Notes under the pieces: model-generated
Database searches by the model: none
Told to the model about the DNA's origin: nothing
The model's input: the letters and a program-made list of their open reading frames with translations, nothing else
Made by a program: the position numbers and the translations under genes
Source: Aphrocallistes beatrix
Taxonomy: Eukaryota > Porifera > Hexactinellida > Sceptrulophora > Aphrocallistidae
Direction: 5' to 3'
Assembly (NCBI GenBank): GCA_963281255.1
Contig: OY725491.1
Coordinates: 1,426,001-1,490,000 of the forward strand
Length of the DNA: 64,000 bases
Shown: positions 12,001 to 20,423 of the stretch, in pieces
Numbering within the stretch: the first letter of the stretch is position 1
How the letters are laid out: every line of letters starts with the position of its first letter

Positions 12001-14130
12001 GAAGATTTGAAAGGTGATGAAGAAGGTGGAGATAAAACTAAAGAGGAAAGGTTGGTAGGGAAAGGAGAAAGTCGTAAAAACCGTAAGAAAGAAGAGAATA
12101 ACCAACAAAACGATGACACCGGAAAGGAACAAGATCCGGACCCAATGTCAGAAGGACTGGATGATGTTGACGAACAAAGAAAGGGAGAACTCGGTGAGAA
12201 TGAAGAAACCAAAGAACCAGAGCCTTTGGAACTTCCAGAAGATATTAACTTGGACGGAGTTGAGAGAGAAGATTCAATTGAAAATCCTTTAGAATCGTCT
12301 GATGCGGAATCTCTGGATGAGATGGATACTGATCTACCAGAGCAAGAGCAAGACATGGATGCAGCAGAAGATGAGAGTAACGAAGATTTCAACAGTAAAA
12401 CCATGGATAACATAGAATCCAATAGCGCAAAGGATGAGAATGAATCGAATCCTGACCTTGAAAAAGACATTCCACCTCCTGATACTACAGATCATGCTGG
12501 AGATCCGCAGACAGCTACTCTATCCAGCAAGAAGTTCGGAACCGGGACTGATGGACAGATGGATGAGAAAGTGCATGACATAGATGCTCATGAGTTGTCA
12601 GGTAAAGTGAGTGAGCTTAATACATCAGAAGGTGATGGGCTTGTTGGGAATACTTGCAGAGAAGAAAATGTTAGTGAGAAAACGTTGAAATCTAAGCTCT
12701 CTCGTTCCAGCGAGAATAGACAATTGGCAGATGAAAGCGAAAAACCTCAATTGAAAAAGCAAAAAGTGGTAAACGACGAAGAAACTTTACAAAATAAAAA
12801 AAATTTAGATAAAACAAATGGTCCTAAATCTGATTTGTACAAGCATAAAAAGCCTGATTCAAATCCGAATGACTACGACTCCACAGTACTTGACAGCGCA
12901 ACTAATGATCAAGCGAAGAGACAGCCTCCTATGGGCATGCTGGAACAGGAAGATGCATCTCTGAACTCGGACGATGACTCAACTAATAACCCCGATGCAA
13001 TGAGAGTTGAGCTGGATAGGGACGCGGAGTTACACATGGATAGAAAGGTAACAAGTGATGAGAAGTTCACAACGCAGGATATTGAAGATTTCGTTCACGA
13101 GAATAAAGAGTTGGAAAGTATTGACGAAACTAATAGTAACAGAGACCTCGTCTCGTTCTATGCTACGAATCAAGAGTATTTTTCTACAAACTCAGTAATA
13201 CCACAAAATGAACTGCCAATCGACCTAGCAGAAATCAGTGAGTTGCACATTACAAGTGAAGTACAGACACTGTGGGGGGATACAGAGAGAGAAGTGTCTC
13301 ATCTCTCAAGAGATCTCTGCGAGCAGTTGAGGCTAATTCTACAACCGCAGCAAGCTTCCAAACTCAAAGGCGACTACAGAACTGGAAAGCGTTTGAATAT
13401 GCGTAAAATTATTCCTTACATCGCAAGCCAGTATCGAAATGACAAAATTTGGCTCCGGAGAACTCGGCCCAATAAACGGCAATACCAAATAATGCTAGCT
13501 GTTGATGACTCGAAAAGCATGGCTAACTTCAACTCCAAAATGATTGCATTCCAGACATTCGCGTTGCTAGGTAATGCCCTCACTTGGCTGGATGTCGGAC
13601 AGTTGGGAGTGTGCAAATTTGGAGAAACAACGGAAGTAATCATGCCACTAGGGACACCGTTTACCCAAGAAAGAGCATTCCAAGCGTTACAATCACTCAC
13701 GATGCAACAGATGAAAACAAAGATTGCACAAATGTTGCAAAAAGTAACACCTATCATGTTACGAAATCGGACCCATGCTACGAGTGCTTTTTCCGATAGC
13801 ATCAATCAACTGTTGATCATAATCTCGGATGGTAGAGGCATATTTCTGGAAGGGAGAGATATTGTAGAACGAACTGTTAGACAAACCATGGACAGTGGGA
13901 TATTCGTCATTTTCGTTATACTAGACAGTCCTACGAACAGAGACTCCATCGTAGATATCAAAGTACCAATATTTCGCGGCACTGACACGCTACCTCAGTT
14001 CAAATCCTATCTCGAAATATTCCCGTTTCCCTTCTACATCGTGCTCAGAGATATCCAGACTCTCCCTGAAACAGTTAGTAATGCACTGAGACAATGGTTT
14101 GAATTCGTGGCTTCAAGCGAGTCACAGTAG
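1..14130 (+). CDS. MDN1: Midasin (AAA+ ribosome assembly ATPase), 3' part
   Basis: Dynein-like AAA+ remodelling ATPase of the nucleus and nucleolus that strips assembly factors from pre-60S particles. The frame is already open at base 1, so the N-terminus and the AAA1 P-loop lie outside the window; about 4,700 residues remain. Seen in order: rest of AAA1 (QTDSK, LLLEDIDYA), then P-loops GETGTGKT at nt 892, GPTSSGKT at 2101, GPTGSGKT at 3031, GIPGVGKS at 4018 and GGVGTGKS at 4987, i.e. AAA2 to AAA6. Walker B DE pairs are present in AAA2-5; AAA6 has LLIDNVN, with Asn for the catalytic Glu, as I recall for the family. A long helical linker runs to about 11600, an Asp/Glu-rich stretch about 11680-13100, and a C-terminal MIDAS domain with DDSKSM at 13504. 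Stop TAG at 14128. No intron in 14.1 kb, unlike the neighbouring genes. Identity is near certain. Confidence 0.97.
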   Translation, partial: EDVITVQLSDQTDSKSLIGNYTSTEKPGQFVWKPGVLVHAMQAGKWLLLEDIDYAGKDVVSTLLPILENRVLPIPGMSESVTADLGFQIFATQRTNAKGQPMFSSEANLLEKYWSIVQVGCPDDNELALIIGEKYPNLSNTATKLVKIFLTITTESTESLYKRKLTLRDLMKWCKRIENFVDGLEAINLEGIFLEALDCFVVPFLSKNTQNSLAKQLADALGLNKPTLEYYLTNYKPRITFSSVNFCIGRALLPLRQTTIHIDVPIKTAKFAYTQQTSVLLERIAVCVQHGEPVLLVGETGTGKTSAVQHLATQTNNKLVVINMSRQSDTVDLLGGYKPVDLEYLMEPLKNTFLRYFEKTFSKSKNEVFMGHINATYQKKEWNTLTKMMEHVQIAARKKENLSDTSTKHWENFGRELKVARENVNEMRNAFAFRFVEGSLVRAIRNGWWVLLDEINLACPEVLECLNGILDQTTDSVHLTDIHNDVPIKKNEHFHIFACMNPALDVGKKRLPQGIENRFTEIFVHELTQKQDLTILINDYLQMASQSVEVVDSIVEFYLKVLRLASSQLVDGCGHKPHFSLRSLCRALRYSASNPCRNYLRSIYEGICLSFLTQLDQESYSTVEALACKIILNNSTATLKHKIPKPKDRLHYTDILGYWICRGNLECKMPEGYVITPAISKNLKDIARIVSARQYPILLQGPTSSGKTSLIQWLATTTGNRVYRINNHEHTDLQEYIGTYIPDRNGKLVFQEGLLPRAMRNGDWIILDELNLAPSDVLEALNRVLDDNRELFITETQTTIKAHPNFILFATQNPPGLYGGRKLLSRAFRNRFIELHFFEIPPNELIDILHQKCEIPKSYSKKMVNVMKELQLQRKLTGVFAGKQGYITLRDLFKWAERYRRTDVSQSKFYDWDQLLIEDGYLLLAGRLRHSEEIRTVVQVLEKHFKRNIDEDKLFNIAHPNTTNNIMEHSRSIMMCEIEGMQHIYATRSFRRLLIHVARALQFEESILLVGPTGSGKTSACQLISLLHQNKLQYINCHMHTETADFIGSLRPVRTREAIAEGRLFEWMDGPLVQAVRRGEYMLLDEISLADDAVLERLNSLLEPERTLVIAEKGGVEHCDSVEIRACEGFRLFGTMNPGGDFGKKELSPALRNRFTEIWCPETDTREDTISLLNHNLLQTLTPSDVSTRIVAFVEWFQSQPNSTNFPISKRDLLSWIEFINKCSIPSEDPWIPFIEGAHMVLIDGLGVGLSHALEGGGEMESCKLLHSLIPGELDYSPAQQGIQFINESDRIGINPFSIPKGRSMHHEDQTYSLATPTVGKNAYRILRALQLQKPILLEGIPGVGKSSIVMALAKYAGYELVRINLSEQTDINDLFGADLPCESGNAGEFVWRDGPLLRALKEGEWILLDELNLASQSVLEGLNSCFDHRQEIYITELDKTFKIRANSTRIFATQNPMRQGGGRKGLPKSFLNRFTKVFMQQLDASDLLLICNQTFGSIDEKILHLMVEFNQCMDACVNRDRTFGQMGSPFEFNLRDLFRWCQLMTCKSNGNLPWLNDPSYFLRLVYCDRMRNLSDKQQVVRMFQDVFRDYPDLIKTTRPSSFVYDIISTQNSIQIGQAVLARNTIEYAVGSTEELAILHYQLPFLESLMLCVANSWLPILVGGVGTGKSSVVRLLAELTGNNMKEFSVNSAMDSYELVGGFHQVGLSRKVKDCFGKFRSELLYLIKTLLSFNASNSTTMNHIQAMYSLTRYLSLHSQQLEENLIKSLNSIIKFTQDIATKSPAQFKQTFNTLIEPFITELKFIHSTLKTSENPKGCFAWIDSPLVESARKGYWLLIDNVNLCSASVLDRLNALLEPNGTIVLHEKGIVNGVCEEIKPHKNFRLFFCMDPKLGELSRAMRNRGVEICIPAVSEFQDFSCIKDIKYGLLGLKKNMREKQASCMLGIEYNVNEMETETFPEDNIQGNPWRSLRFMNISPILSNVLSESEILRSLIRDDNQLLLRDGLNLFISLSTPSDIHQRTQILDRYKNKSVFVISAQKSLQFIHTNNLHRSVTEKFGAIVSTQDLSFNPAYRESFCRVLRNQNMLIRVMNEVEKGNLRVKIFNVQLFSHNFLSNKRSLYYQSKLISENNKPLENMQFSCIKWLYPFVTNLLNSLLDEAFWDRHYHSNWDGIHQSFIWLQNFIAYLAETEPTIEVLIITWYLLKKNFIQYLTKKGIIWSELPDLNSLLNRMEGELDTSLIESPLSDVYNSFSKQLPLNTTEAVNVAVRLFSLLEALEHISFVPCEIIRKISEVRATLYSFSLDLSNGSIDWNTVENTLTETEETIRIPLEANSFQNPLQSAKMLYFYQSILFICSKMSSFSLDSTILSLSFCQMFDYASQNDIEEINILALLHPSLQMEENNQNYNFVYLQLLITDTITSYSRRIEQPSNDELFIYLSNLAESLEGCSKPGGNPVGISLSDFQCKSQQLHDAINHFTYISFTQFVTKTSMFMTIFSLTLHEIIKSFNTIAPSIDLRNITINPSLEELMEIAIATQDAISTHNITEQVVKEKWQAIVANYEECLKHLQYWLETKDPKHQYNSTIYLGLTMVNLLAPYSPYDPIVISQKEVECLEKESENLLCDLSVHQLYYKMCFGITEVGLRIETPFPVEQLERRISNIQNEIGKLQKKLAIRPAHSQYPEIYTTCRKVTETICNSSQIVGILRKLENQQHKQKSRQIQIFKTLTKSISGTISNLQKKYLSYPDVIGPFTFSLSILLHGLSNTIHMHQTSIQTPGYFILDKLIYFPNYDSEYPTNFDRISFFVESGTISKLPSKFREKFYRFVLTWIIELVVCNTTKNSKLELILYKVLDIYCREWNEFLEREKQKEIEKESLYKYKTVEHCIETSEELIEKDFSLKFPNYYENFQDISDTNLISDEKSISKPLGKEGGEHEDNVWSFNDETYTFLANTHLFFHSGNFLIPTNLFNRNSSKGSTDFITQRIHQQYTLAQSLSSHFNQSFGDAHSLKLSALHIAMGNFCIKTIEQQVTEVYDFYRDPNPSEIIQVGPVLNTFKSKINQLLEDWPEHSVLNRLILVADRILSFSITSPIMQVLTGLQILITKAQDWEAYAAKHVSIQAELSQISRLIIRFRKMELEGWPRVLEASHRKFEMKSSKYFLHIYQNLRKYFNLRSIDDGQELENISNLLKQFVEKSTLGDFEIKLRILESFKYAFKFPNSAFYTVSSLHLFYFQFLSDVKKKFDSQSQQLSKELKEFVSIAKWNDINYWRLKDSVEKSHRTIHKYVRKYELALSQPIDEILNVSTFNIQKFQEFTAPKWIFEMRENLVENLKARSPFDISSILLECEKNGIPLPTKTEKICTKFIKYCLQYADNETQYIHIQQLGKINSEIRESMNKLMSETKESLSPEDETGMKQQKFLCMKKQRQLSELFKFLKSLGFSNRFTSTGGKTLLDTLNFSSIPSLIPYIPCVKSVTDSMKKIDRLFFDNLKMIASLDLLLRMPHKQLTPYLVESLRAYTNDMVHSIVFHRQQTLYFSNYLTTINNNMITRHSHEDTTYGLKSSLPPPTQVYSYVRTFNSFLTSFLEQLNECSLLLSGITIDSKTYFPLDSSFLPKILSDQTVLITFQSVILSTIASVRDLFAGFQELRSREVFQWKDVHTLKSCYDSSGKVLDKLLSEITDKFANKINSSTEFGYFQGFFDLKTVIESNLQEIVIFESLVQNFAEHTQTDGAEKVLMTSDIFHTILTTLQNLTKNRKSSQEKIKESFDSGNTPELSENYLKNVLTKNEDLTLCNQEKIDNLITKTLTVLKSSLDEWFSSKGRSSTLLQSETTSFLQLQSLLEIYVTLSEHILLKQIEIQYSSNEMLQTILSIFNLLAAKGFCTPEAVIEEMAKEGETILQEFEGGGFGEGEGATNVSEQIENQEQIEDLRSEEPKNSNQENVTEEKGIEMSEDFDGEVGNKASEEGKKGESDGSEGEDDLDKRMGDVDDKEEQMDEKLWGESSEDEEDLKGDEEGGDKTKEERLVGKGESRKNRKKEENNQQNDDTGKEQDPDPMSEGLDDVDEQRKGELGENEETKEPEPLELPEDINLDGVEREDSIENPLESSDAESLDEMDTDLPEQEQDMDAAEDESNEDFNSKTMDNIESNSAKDENESNPDLEKDIPPPDTTDHAGDPQTATLSSKKFGTGTDGQMDEKVHDIDAHELSGKVSELNTSEGDGLVGNTCREENVSEKTLKSKLSRSSENRQLADESEKPQLKKQKVVNDEETLQNKKNLDKTNGPKSDLYKHKKPDSNPNDYDSTVLDSATNDQAKRQPPMGMLEQEDASLNSDDDSTNNPDAMRVELDRDAELHMDRKVTSDEKFTTQDIEDFVHENKELESIDETNSNRDLVSFYATNQEYFSTNSVIPQNELPIDLAEISELHITSEVQTLWGDTEREVSHLSRDLCEQLRLILQPQQASKLKGDYRTGKRLNMRKIIPYIASQYRNDKIWLRRTRPNKRQYQIMLAVDDSKSMANFNSKMIAFQTFALLGNALTWLDVGQLGVCKFGETTEVIMPLGTPFTQERAFQALQSLTMQQMKTKIAQMLQKVTPIMLRNRTHATSAFSDSINQLLIIISDGRGIFLEGRDIVERTVRQTMDSGIFVIFVILDSPTNRDSIVDIKVPIFRGTDTLPQFKSYLEIFPFPFYIVLRDIQTLPETVSNALRQWFEFVASSESQ

Positions 14131-14407
14131 ATGCTTTATTAGGAAATTTTAGCTGTTTCGTATATTCTAGTTTTTTGGTTTAGTAAATATTAGATTTTCA
14201 TAGTAGTTATTTATTGCTGGTTTTGGATGCCTTGGCTAATACTCTCATACAAGGACAGCAATATTGTATTAACAATGACCCATAGTGTGTAATCATGATA
14301 ATTTAGCATTTTTTGAAAATGGAAGGGTTAGCTGCAAATCTACATATACGGTTCCATCATCAGTCATCACCAAACTTTCAAATCATTAAGTTTATGCTAT
14401 TCCCAGG

Positions 14408-14451
14408 GAATGAGTATTGATGTCCGGCCGGCCGGATATCAATACTCATTC
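14408..14451. repeat. 44-bp palindrome with GGCCGGCC core
   Basis: GAATGAGTATTGAT is followed by a GC-rich core (CCGGCCGGCCGG) and the exact reverse complement ATCAATACTCATTC. It could form a strong cruciform. It may be the remnant of a very short inverted-repeat element; no target duplication was found. Confidence 0.7.
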
Positions 14452-14633
14452 AGAACTGTGCACCTATGCTATTAGTATATAAAATCATAGGTCCAAAAAT
14501 TTTCTAAAATATACAAGTCCTTTGATGTAGTCGTATACTCACATACAGTATTCATACAATATTACAAGGTGTACCCTTCCTAGCCAGGTGGGTATACCCT
14601 CCTCCCTATAGTCGGCGCCCATTCAAGACCACA

Positions 14634-14801
14634 TAAGACCATTGTTAATAAAAGCTTGTTTCAACTCAAAAAAAACCCTTCAGTGGTGATGCGGGCGTTA
14701 TCTCATCAGGCCACTGTTAATTGGAAACTTAAGATACCACCCGCATCCCACTGAAGGTCTTTTTGGAAGCAGAAACAAGTTTATTATTAATAGTGGCCTT
14801 A
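14634..14801. mobile_element. Hairpin MITE with ~65-bp imperfect terminal inverted repeats
   Basis: The left arm (TTAATAAAAGCTTGTTTC, then CCCTTCAGTGG and GATGCGGG) is mirrored by the right arm (CCCGCATCCCACTGAAGG, then GAAACAAGTTTATTATTAA). No coding capacity. Superfamily not determined. Confidence 0.7.
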
Positions 14802-15060
14802 TCATTATCTCATTATTTGATAATTTTATCAAGGCTGGTAATTTTATATATAATTGGCTACAGACATTTAATTAACGCAATAAAGCATGAAAAACCATCG
14901 ATATACGTATATTGAAATGTTAGTTACACCGACTGTATAACTCTAGCCCCCACAGGCTCCAAACCTGGGGGGGCCGCCCCCCCCCCCAAGTACCCACACT
15001 TGGCACCTATGGTATATACTACTGATTGTAATAATGACAGTAATGACAATGTAAATAATA

Positions 15061-17590
15061 TTGATGCGAGTGGTGGATCTGAATCAATTTTTAATTAACA
15101 GTGGCCAGAGTAATATTTCAGTCATGTTAGAGACAATATCTTACAGAACTTCACGAATTATTTCCAACACTTCCTTCCCTTCTATCATCTTCCTATCCAC
15201 TCTCCTACGTGCAGCACTCATCATATATGGACATGTTCATGACCAACTTTTCAAGGTAAAATACACAGACATAGATTACGTGGTTTTCTCAGATGCAGCT
15301 CATCACGTGTGTGCTGGGAGGTCTCCCTATGACAGAGACACTTACCGCTACACGCCACTACTAGCTTGGATGCTACTACCAAACTGTTACATCCCCATAT
15401 ATGGAAAACTCGTATTCTCAGTATTAGATGTGCTGACAGGTGTTTTGATTTACCACAGTATCGACAGTAGAATTAATTGTAACCGAATTAGAAAGATTTC
15501 CGCTTGTTTCTGGCTGTTCAATCCTATAAACATGGTCGTTAGCACGAGAGGCAGTGCTGAGTCTATAATGTGCATGCTAGTGCTACTCTCCCTGTACGAA
15601 CTGAGGTTAGGCCGTGGAAGGATAGCTGCGGTGATCTACGGTCTGTCTGTCCATTTCAAAGTGTATCCCATCATCTATGCCCTACCTCTCTACCTCAACT
15701 GCGGATTGTGTGGAGGGAAGCGAGTGAGTATTTGGAAGTTGCTGGTTAACAGAAAGGGATTCGAGTTTGGAGTTATTTCTGGAGGTGTGTTCCTCTTGCT
15801 AGCAGCTCTGTTTTATAATATGTAAGTTGAAAAATGTGTTATTTAGGGTGAGGCTATTGCTACCGAACAGTTGGTGGGAAAAGCCACTATTTATTTATTC
15901 ATGCTGCATTATTTACTTAGTTCACTTCACTAAATTAAAACCATGGATGCCCTGGAATGTTGCTTGCTTATTTCCGTATTTTCTCGAGATGTTTACTAAC
16001 TTCGATGAATCTGTGCATATTATAAAATACATGCTGTCAACTCCCAGGGGCAAAGCCCCTGAACTCCACTGGAGGGCTTACAGCGCCCCCAGACCCCCAG
16101 CTGGATACTGTACCCCGTCAGAAAACCCTGGCTACCCCACTGCCGATACGTCTTCAAAAAATCCTGGGGAGAACCCTACTCTTGTAAGTAAATATATTTT
16201 ATCCCTTTTCCTCCATCAGTTACGGATATGCATTCATCACAGAGACGTATCTCTACCACATCACCAGGTCAGACACTAAGCACAACTTCTCTCCTTACTT
16301 CTACATGCTCCATCTCTCCCTGCACTCCCCACTCCTTCCCTTCCTAAGCGCTGTCGCGTTCCTTCCTCAGCTGCTGCTGATACTCCTGCTAGGAGTCTAT
16401 CTGTACCAGGAGTTGGAGTTAGCTGTCTTCTTACAGACAGCTGTGTTTGCCACCTACAATAAAGTGATCACTTCACAGGTTTATAAATAGATACTGTTAT
16501 GCTTAATTGTAACGAGAATTCACGTCACAGACAGGATGGGAATGTGCTTCCACATTCATGGATGATGACACAACATGAAATATTGTGTCATCATCTCAGG
16601 AATGTGGACATCATTTCACCACTATTTTTTTGCTGTTCGATGCCGGATGGATTTTACATGTCTAAATCTTATAAATTAGTCCTTGGAAGGGAGATATTTT
16701 TTATGTGAAGTACAAATTTTCATCGCATTTATTTATGAAAATATGCTTGAAAGAGTGTAATCCAGTTGATGTCAAAAACTTGAGAATATTATAGATGCCA
16801 ACCGTCCCATTTTTATCGAGACGTCCCACTTATTTCACCCTTCAATTGGGCTAATTTCCACGAGTGTCCTGTCGTTTTTACATGAAATTTCTCCATCATC
16901 TCTCTCTATTGTGGATTACAATAATATTGATTTACTTAACTATGTATTCTTGCAGTACTTCCTATGGTACCTGAGTATCCTACCTCTCATCCTACCTCAC
17001 TCCAGCATCTCATTCAAGCAGGGAGTAGCCATGTTCTCAACATGGATGCTAGGACAGGTTGGTGCAGGTTTACATTAGTTCTATCCCCTACGGTATTATT
17101 TAAAGCAGGTCCATGGCCGGCGCCATGTTTTATTGGCAGTGGGTGTCCTAAGAGGGATTCCTCTGAAGCTGGGTGTCCATTTATGAAGGGATACATACTG
17201 TATAATTAGATAAAATAGGAGGTAGTGGGTGTCCGGACACCCTGGACACCCCGGTGGCGCCGGCCCTGAGGTAATATAGGGAGACCTCCTTATGGCATGT
17301 ACGGTTTATCACGTCTAAAATTTCGTGACAAAGTTATATAAAATGGTCGCTATTTGCGATTTGTCGTTATATCTAATCTTCACTGTAGTTACATTCCGCA
17401 GCTATCTACTTTTATAAATACTTTATGTCCTATCTAGTTGCTATGGCTGTTCCCAGCATATCTGTACGAGTTTGAAGGCTACCCTACCTACCCTCTCCTC
17501 TGGCTAGCTGGACTCCTCTTCTTCTTCATCAACGTCTGCAACATAGTGCTCATTATAAGGAACCACAAATCGAGTAATAGACACACTTAG
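15061..17590 (+). CDS. PIGM: GPI mannosyltransferase 1 (PIG-M), four exons
   Basis: ER multispanning enzyme that adds the first mannose to the GPI anchor precursor from dolichol-phosphate mannose. Exons that splice cleanly in frame: 15061-15821 (GT at 15822), 16220-16478, 16956-17057, 17438-17590, total 1,275 nt or about 424 codons, matching the usual ~420 residues. The first ATG is at 15064. The luminal catalytic motif of the family is visible as KYTDIDY early in exon 1, followed by GRSPYDRDTYRYTPLL. Exon 2 carries ETYLYHITRSD and HNFSPYFYM; exon 3 ISFKQGVAMFSTWMLGQ; exon 4 ends NHKSSNRHT. Many hydrophobic segments, as expected. A polyadenylation signal AATAAA lies at about 17687. Introns 1-3 contain repeat fragments. 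Confident. Confidence 0.95.
16046..16195 (+). repeat. Dispersed GC-rich repeat in PIGM intron 1
   Basis: The core GGGCTTACAGCGCCCCCAGA in a CCACTGG..CCCCCAG context recurs at about 51915-52000, with similar flanking order (CAGGGG...CCCC upstream). It is a dispersed interspersed repeat of unknown class; ends not resolved. Confidence 0.5.
16797..16920 (+). repeat. Dispersed repeat, GTCCC-rich, in PIGM intron 2
   Basis: It resembles 19690-19850 in DCAF13 intron 2: both carry a GTCCC run, a CGAGTGTCC stretch and ACAT.AAATTTCTC in the same order. Two diverged copies of one interspersed family; class unknown. Confidence 0.5.
17107..17271. mobile_element. hAT-like MITE in PIGM intron 3
   Basis: It begins CAGGTCCATGGCCGGCGCC and ends GGCGCCGGCCCTG, so the termini read CAGG..GCCGGCGCC in inverted orientation, a common non-autonomous hAT type. 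The interior repeats GGGTGTCC / GGACACCC. The target duplication is unclear. Confidence 0.5.
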
Positions 17591-18236
17591 GTACCATCTT
17601 ACACCTAATTCATCCGTGTACATAATATTATATGTAAATTTAAGTATGTATATAAATGTTAATAATGATAATTTAATTGAGTTTATAATAAAAATACTAT
17701 TCTTCTTTTTAGTTTGCCGACTATACTATGTATAGTGGCTAACTTCTGAAATGAGTAGCTATAAAATGTTATATTTTTCTCGCTGATTTTCCGTATGTCC
17801 AAACCATAAGAGATTAAGGTCTGAAATTATGGGAATAGGTGCTTTGAGACACTTTTAAAATGGCCAGACTGGGTGGAACTGAGTATAGTCTGAGACAGTG
17901 GGAATTAATTGACAATAATCCGACACTGTTTCATACCCAATGAGTTTTTCACCATTCAATTTGTACTGCATGATCCCACAATTTGGTAATCCAAATTTTT
18001 TTCGTTTCCCAAACGACTTTCGAATTATGCAGGTTCTACTGTATTCAATTCTCTCTCATCATATTTATTCAGTATAACTCAGTTAGTACGTACGTACTGT
18101 ACATACTAACCGAGTTGATATTACATAGGAATCTATATAATAAATGAATTCTGGTTGAAATGAGTACGTACTAAACCGAAGTACGTTGTATCCCGAGTAC
18201 GTACTAACCGAGTTCTACTGTTTATAAGCGAGTATA
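17591..18236. other. PIGM-DCAF13 intergenic region with MITE sequence up to the DCAF13 start
   Basis: No coding signal. From about 18070 to 18221 the motif AGTACGTACTAACCGAGTT occurs in both orientations, as in a small inverted-repeat element; it stops about 16 bp before the DCAF13 ATG. A second element-like end (GGTTCTACTGTATTC) lies at about 18030-18045. The core promoter and 5' leader of DCAF13 must therefore sit in or beside transposon sequence. Confidence 0.5.
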
Positions 18237-20423
18237 ATGGAAAAGCCTCAAATCAAAGTTCTCTCTCGCAATCCTGTCCATTACATGCGCGCAACCAAAA
18301 ACGACATACACAAAGTGGTCCGCAACTACAGTCCACACATCCACCCATTCTCCGCCAGTCGGGAGTACATACGCGCGCTTAACGCCACTAAACTGGACAG
18401 AGTGTTCGCTAAACCTTTTATTGTGTCCTTGGACGGACATCGAGATGGTGTGTACTGTATAGCTAAACACCCGAAACGGTTGTCTGTCATTTGTTCAGGA
18501 GCTTGCGACGGAGAGATGAAGGTATGGGATCTACAGGTGAATGAGTGTTTCCACACTGTACAAGCACATTCAGGCTTTGTACGAGCAATCTGTATTGGCA
18601 GTAGTAAGCTTATTTCAGTTGGAGACGACAAGTGTGTGAAGATATGGAAAGATCCTAGCCGCAATGAAATAAGAGAAATATCCAATTCAACTGAGCCTAT
18701 AGCTACGCTCCTGACCAAGCAGGTTCTAATGGGAATAGACCACAGCTGGGTGGATAGCACGTTTGCGACGTGTGGGAGCTCGCAGGTGGATGTGTGGGAT
18801 GAGGAGAGAGCTGAGCCAGTGACCACTCTCAGGTGGGACACACCTTCCAACAGCTTCGCTGACACGATTAACAGTGTCAAGTTCAATCCTGTGGAGACGT
18901 ATGTGATTGCAAGCACTGCTTCTGATAGGTGAGTTGATTAGGCGGAATGTTACGTCATCTTTGCATGGAATTATGTGGAATATTCGGTATGGTGGAAATA
19001 GTTCGAAAAAAAACACACCATTAATCCTAATGATAAAAAGTCGAACTATTTCCTAAATCCGCAATTCGAACTATTTCCTTTTTCGAAAAGTCGAACCATT
19101 TCCTCATTACCGAATATTCTATATTAGATCTGTGATGCTGTATGATGTGAGGCAATCAACTGTGCTGAAGAAGTTAACACTAAAATCTCGTTCCAATCAA
19201 CTCTGCTGGAATCCGATGGAGGCTTTCCACTTCACGCTAGCCTGCGAGGACTCCAACCTCTACACATTCGACATGAGGAGCCTGGACCTCGCTGTTAATA
19301 TGCACCAGGACCACCTAGGTAGTAGGATAGACAGTAGAACTCAGGGATATCAGAATTTAGTTTGGCAATACTTTTTTCAATCTAAGTTGACTAATTCAGG
19401 AATTCTAAATGACTTGTTCAAGAATTTTTGAAAAAAAGTCTTTGACTTTTGTTTTTAAAACTTTCTTTCATATATGAGATTATTAATTATTCACCTTTTT
19501 TAATGAATTAGTCAATTTAGATTTTAATTAAAACTACATTTAGAGATTTCAATTTTTCACTTGGAAATACGAACCGAATACAATTTTGTTCCGAGAGCTG
19601 TCGAATGTTTTTTGGCGCCTGTTCGGCTAAAGAAACATTCATTCCTCTACCACCCTTATCCAAAACGTTTAGTTTTTAAAATACTGTACATGCATACTTG
19701 TCAACTGTCCCGCTTTTTTCACTCTTCTATTGACCTAATTTTCTCGAGTGTCCCGCTTTTACATTAAATTTCTCTATTATGTCCCGATTTTTTTAATTAT
19801 ATGTATAATACTTTTCTATTGCGTCCCGCCATATCCCGCGAAATTAAACGCTGCGTCACGCTTTTATCATGGCTCAGGTTGGAATGTATGTACATGAATA
19901 TTTCTGTGAGGTTCTTAATGCATCTCTAGGCGCAGTAATGGACGTGGACTACTCCCCTACGGGGCGAGAATTCGTCTCAGCCAGCTACGACAAGACAATC
20001 CGCATCTTCTCCACTCGAGGCACGGGCCACAGCCGCGAAATCTACCACACAAAGCGCATGCAGCGAGTCTTCGGGGCTAAATGGTCCCTGGATGCGCACT
20101 ACATCATCTCATGCAGCGACGAGACTAACATTCGTGTGTGGAAAGCCAACGCCTCAGAAAAAGTGATGGTGACGAACTATCGAGAGAAGACGTCGCTGCA
20201 GTACAAAGCTAAGCTGAGAGACAAGTACAAGCATCATCCTCAGATTAAGCGGATTGCCAAACACAGACACATCCCCAAACAGCTGTACAGGGCACGGCAG
20301 GAACGGAAGGGGATGGTGGAGAGGGAGCGACGGAAACAGGATAACAGGATTCTCCATTCCAAACCAGGAACTGTGGAGTTAGTTCCTGCCAGGAAGAAAC
20401 CTGTACTCAAGATTGAAGATTGA
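18237..20423 (+). CDS. DCAF13: DCAF13 / Sof1, WD40 U3 snoRNP and CRL4 substrate-receptor protein
   Basis: Nucleolar WD40 protein of the small-subunit processome (yeast Sof1), also a CUL4-DDB1 adaptor in animals. Exons 18237-18928, 19128-19318 and 19930-20423 join in frame to 1,377 nt (458 residues; animal orthologues are about 445). The start is ATG 18237 with the typical N-terminus KVLSRNP and a long pre-propeller segment. WD repeats are seen as GHRDGVYCIAKHP..KVWDL, VRAICI..CVKIWKDP, VKFNP..ASTASDR|SVMLYDVR, CWNPMEAF..NLYTFDMR, VMDVDYSPTGREFVSASYD and MQRVFGAKWS..NIRVWKANASEK. The C-terminus is the conserved basic Sof1 tail with HHPQIKRIAKHRHIPK and HSKPGTVELVP. An AATAAA signal is at about 20491. 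Introns carry repeat fragments. Very confident. Confidence 0.96.
19690..19850 (+). repeat. Dispersed GTCCC-rich repeat in DCAF13 intron 2
   Basis: Second copy of the family at 16797-16920 (shared CGAGTGTCC and AAATTTCTC landmarks). No terminal structure resolved. Confidence 0.5.

Larger units (their letters stand above)
14131..15060. other. Intergenic, MDN1 3' flank to PIGM, with small palindromic elements
   Basis: No coding signal seen. It holds a 44-bp palindrome and a ~170-bp hairpin element (listed separately) and a C/G-homopolymer-rich patch at about 14945-15005. No clear AATAAA lies just after the MDN1 stop; the first good match is inside the hairpin element near 14645. Confidence 0.6.

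Noticed and set aside
11796-12470. Long Ser-rich open frame on the - strand
   Set aside because: It is the antisense of the midasin Asp/Glu-rich segment; GAA/GAG/GAT codons read backwards give Ser, Phe and Leu.
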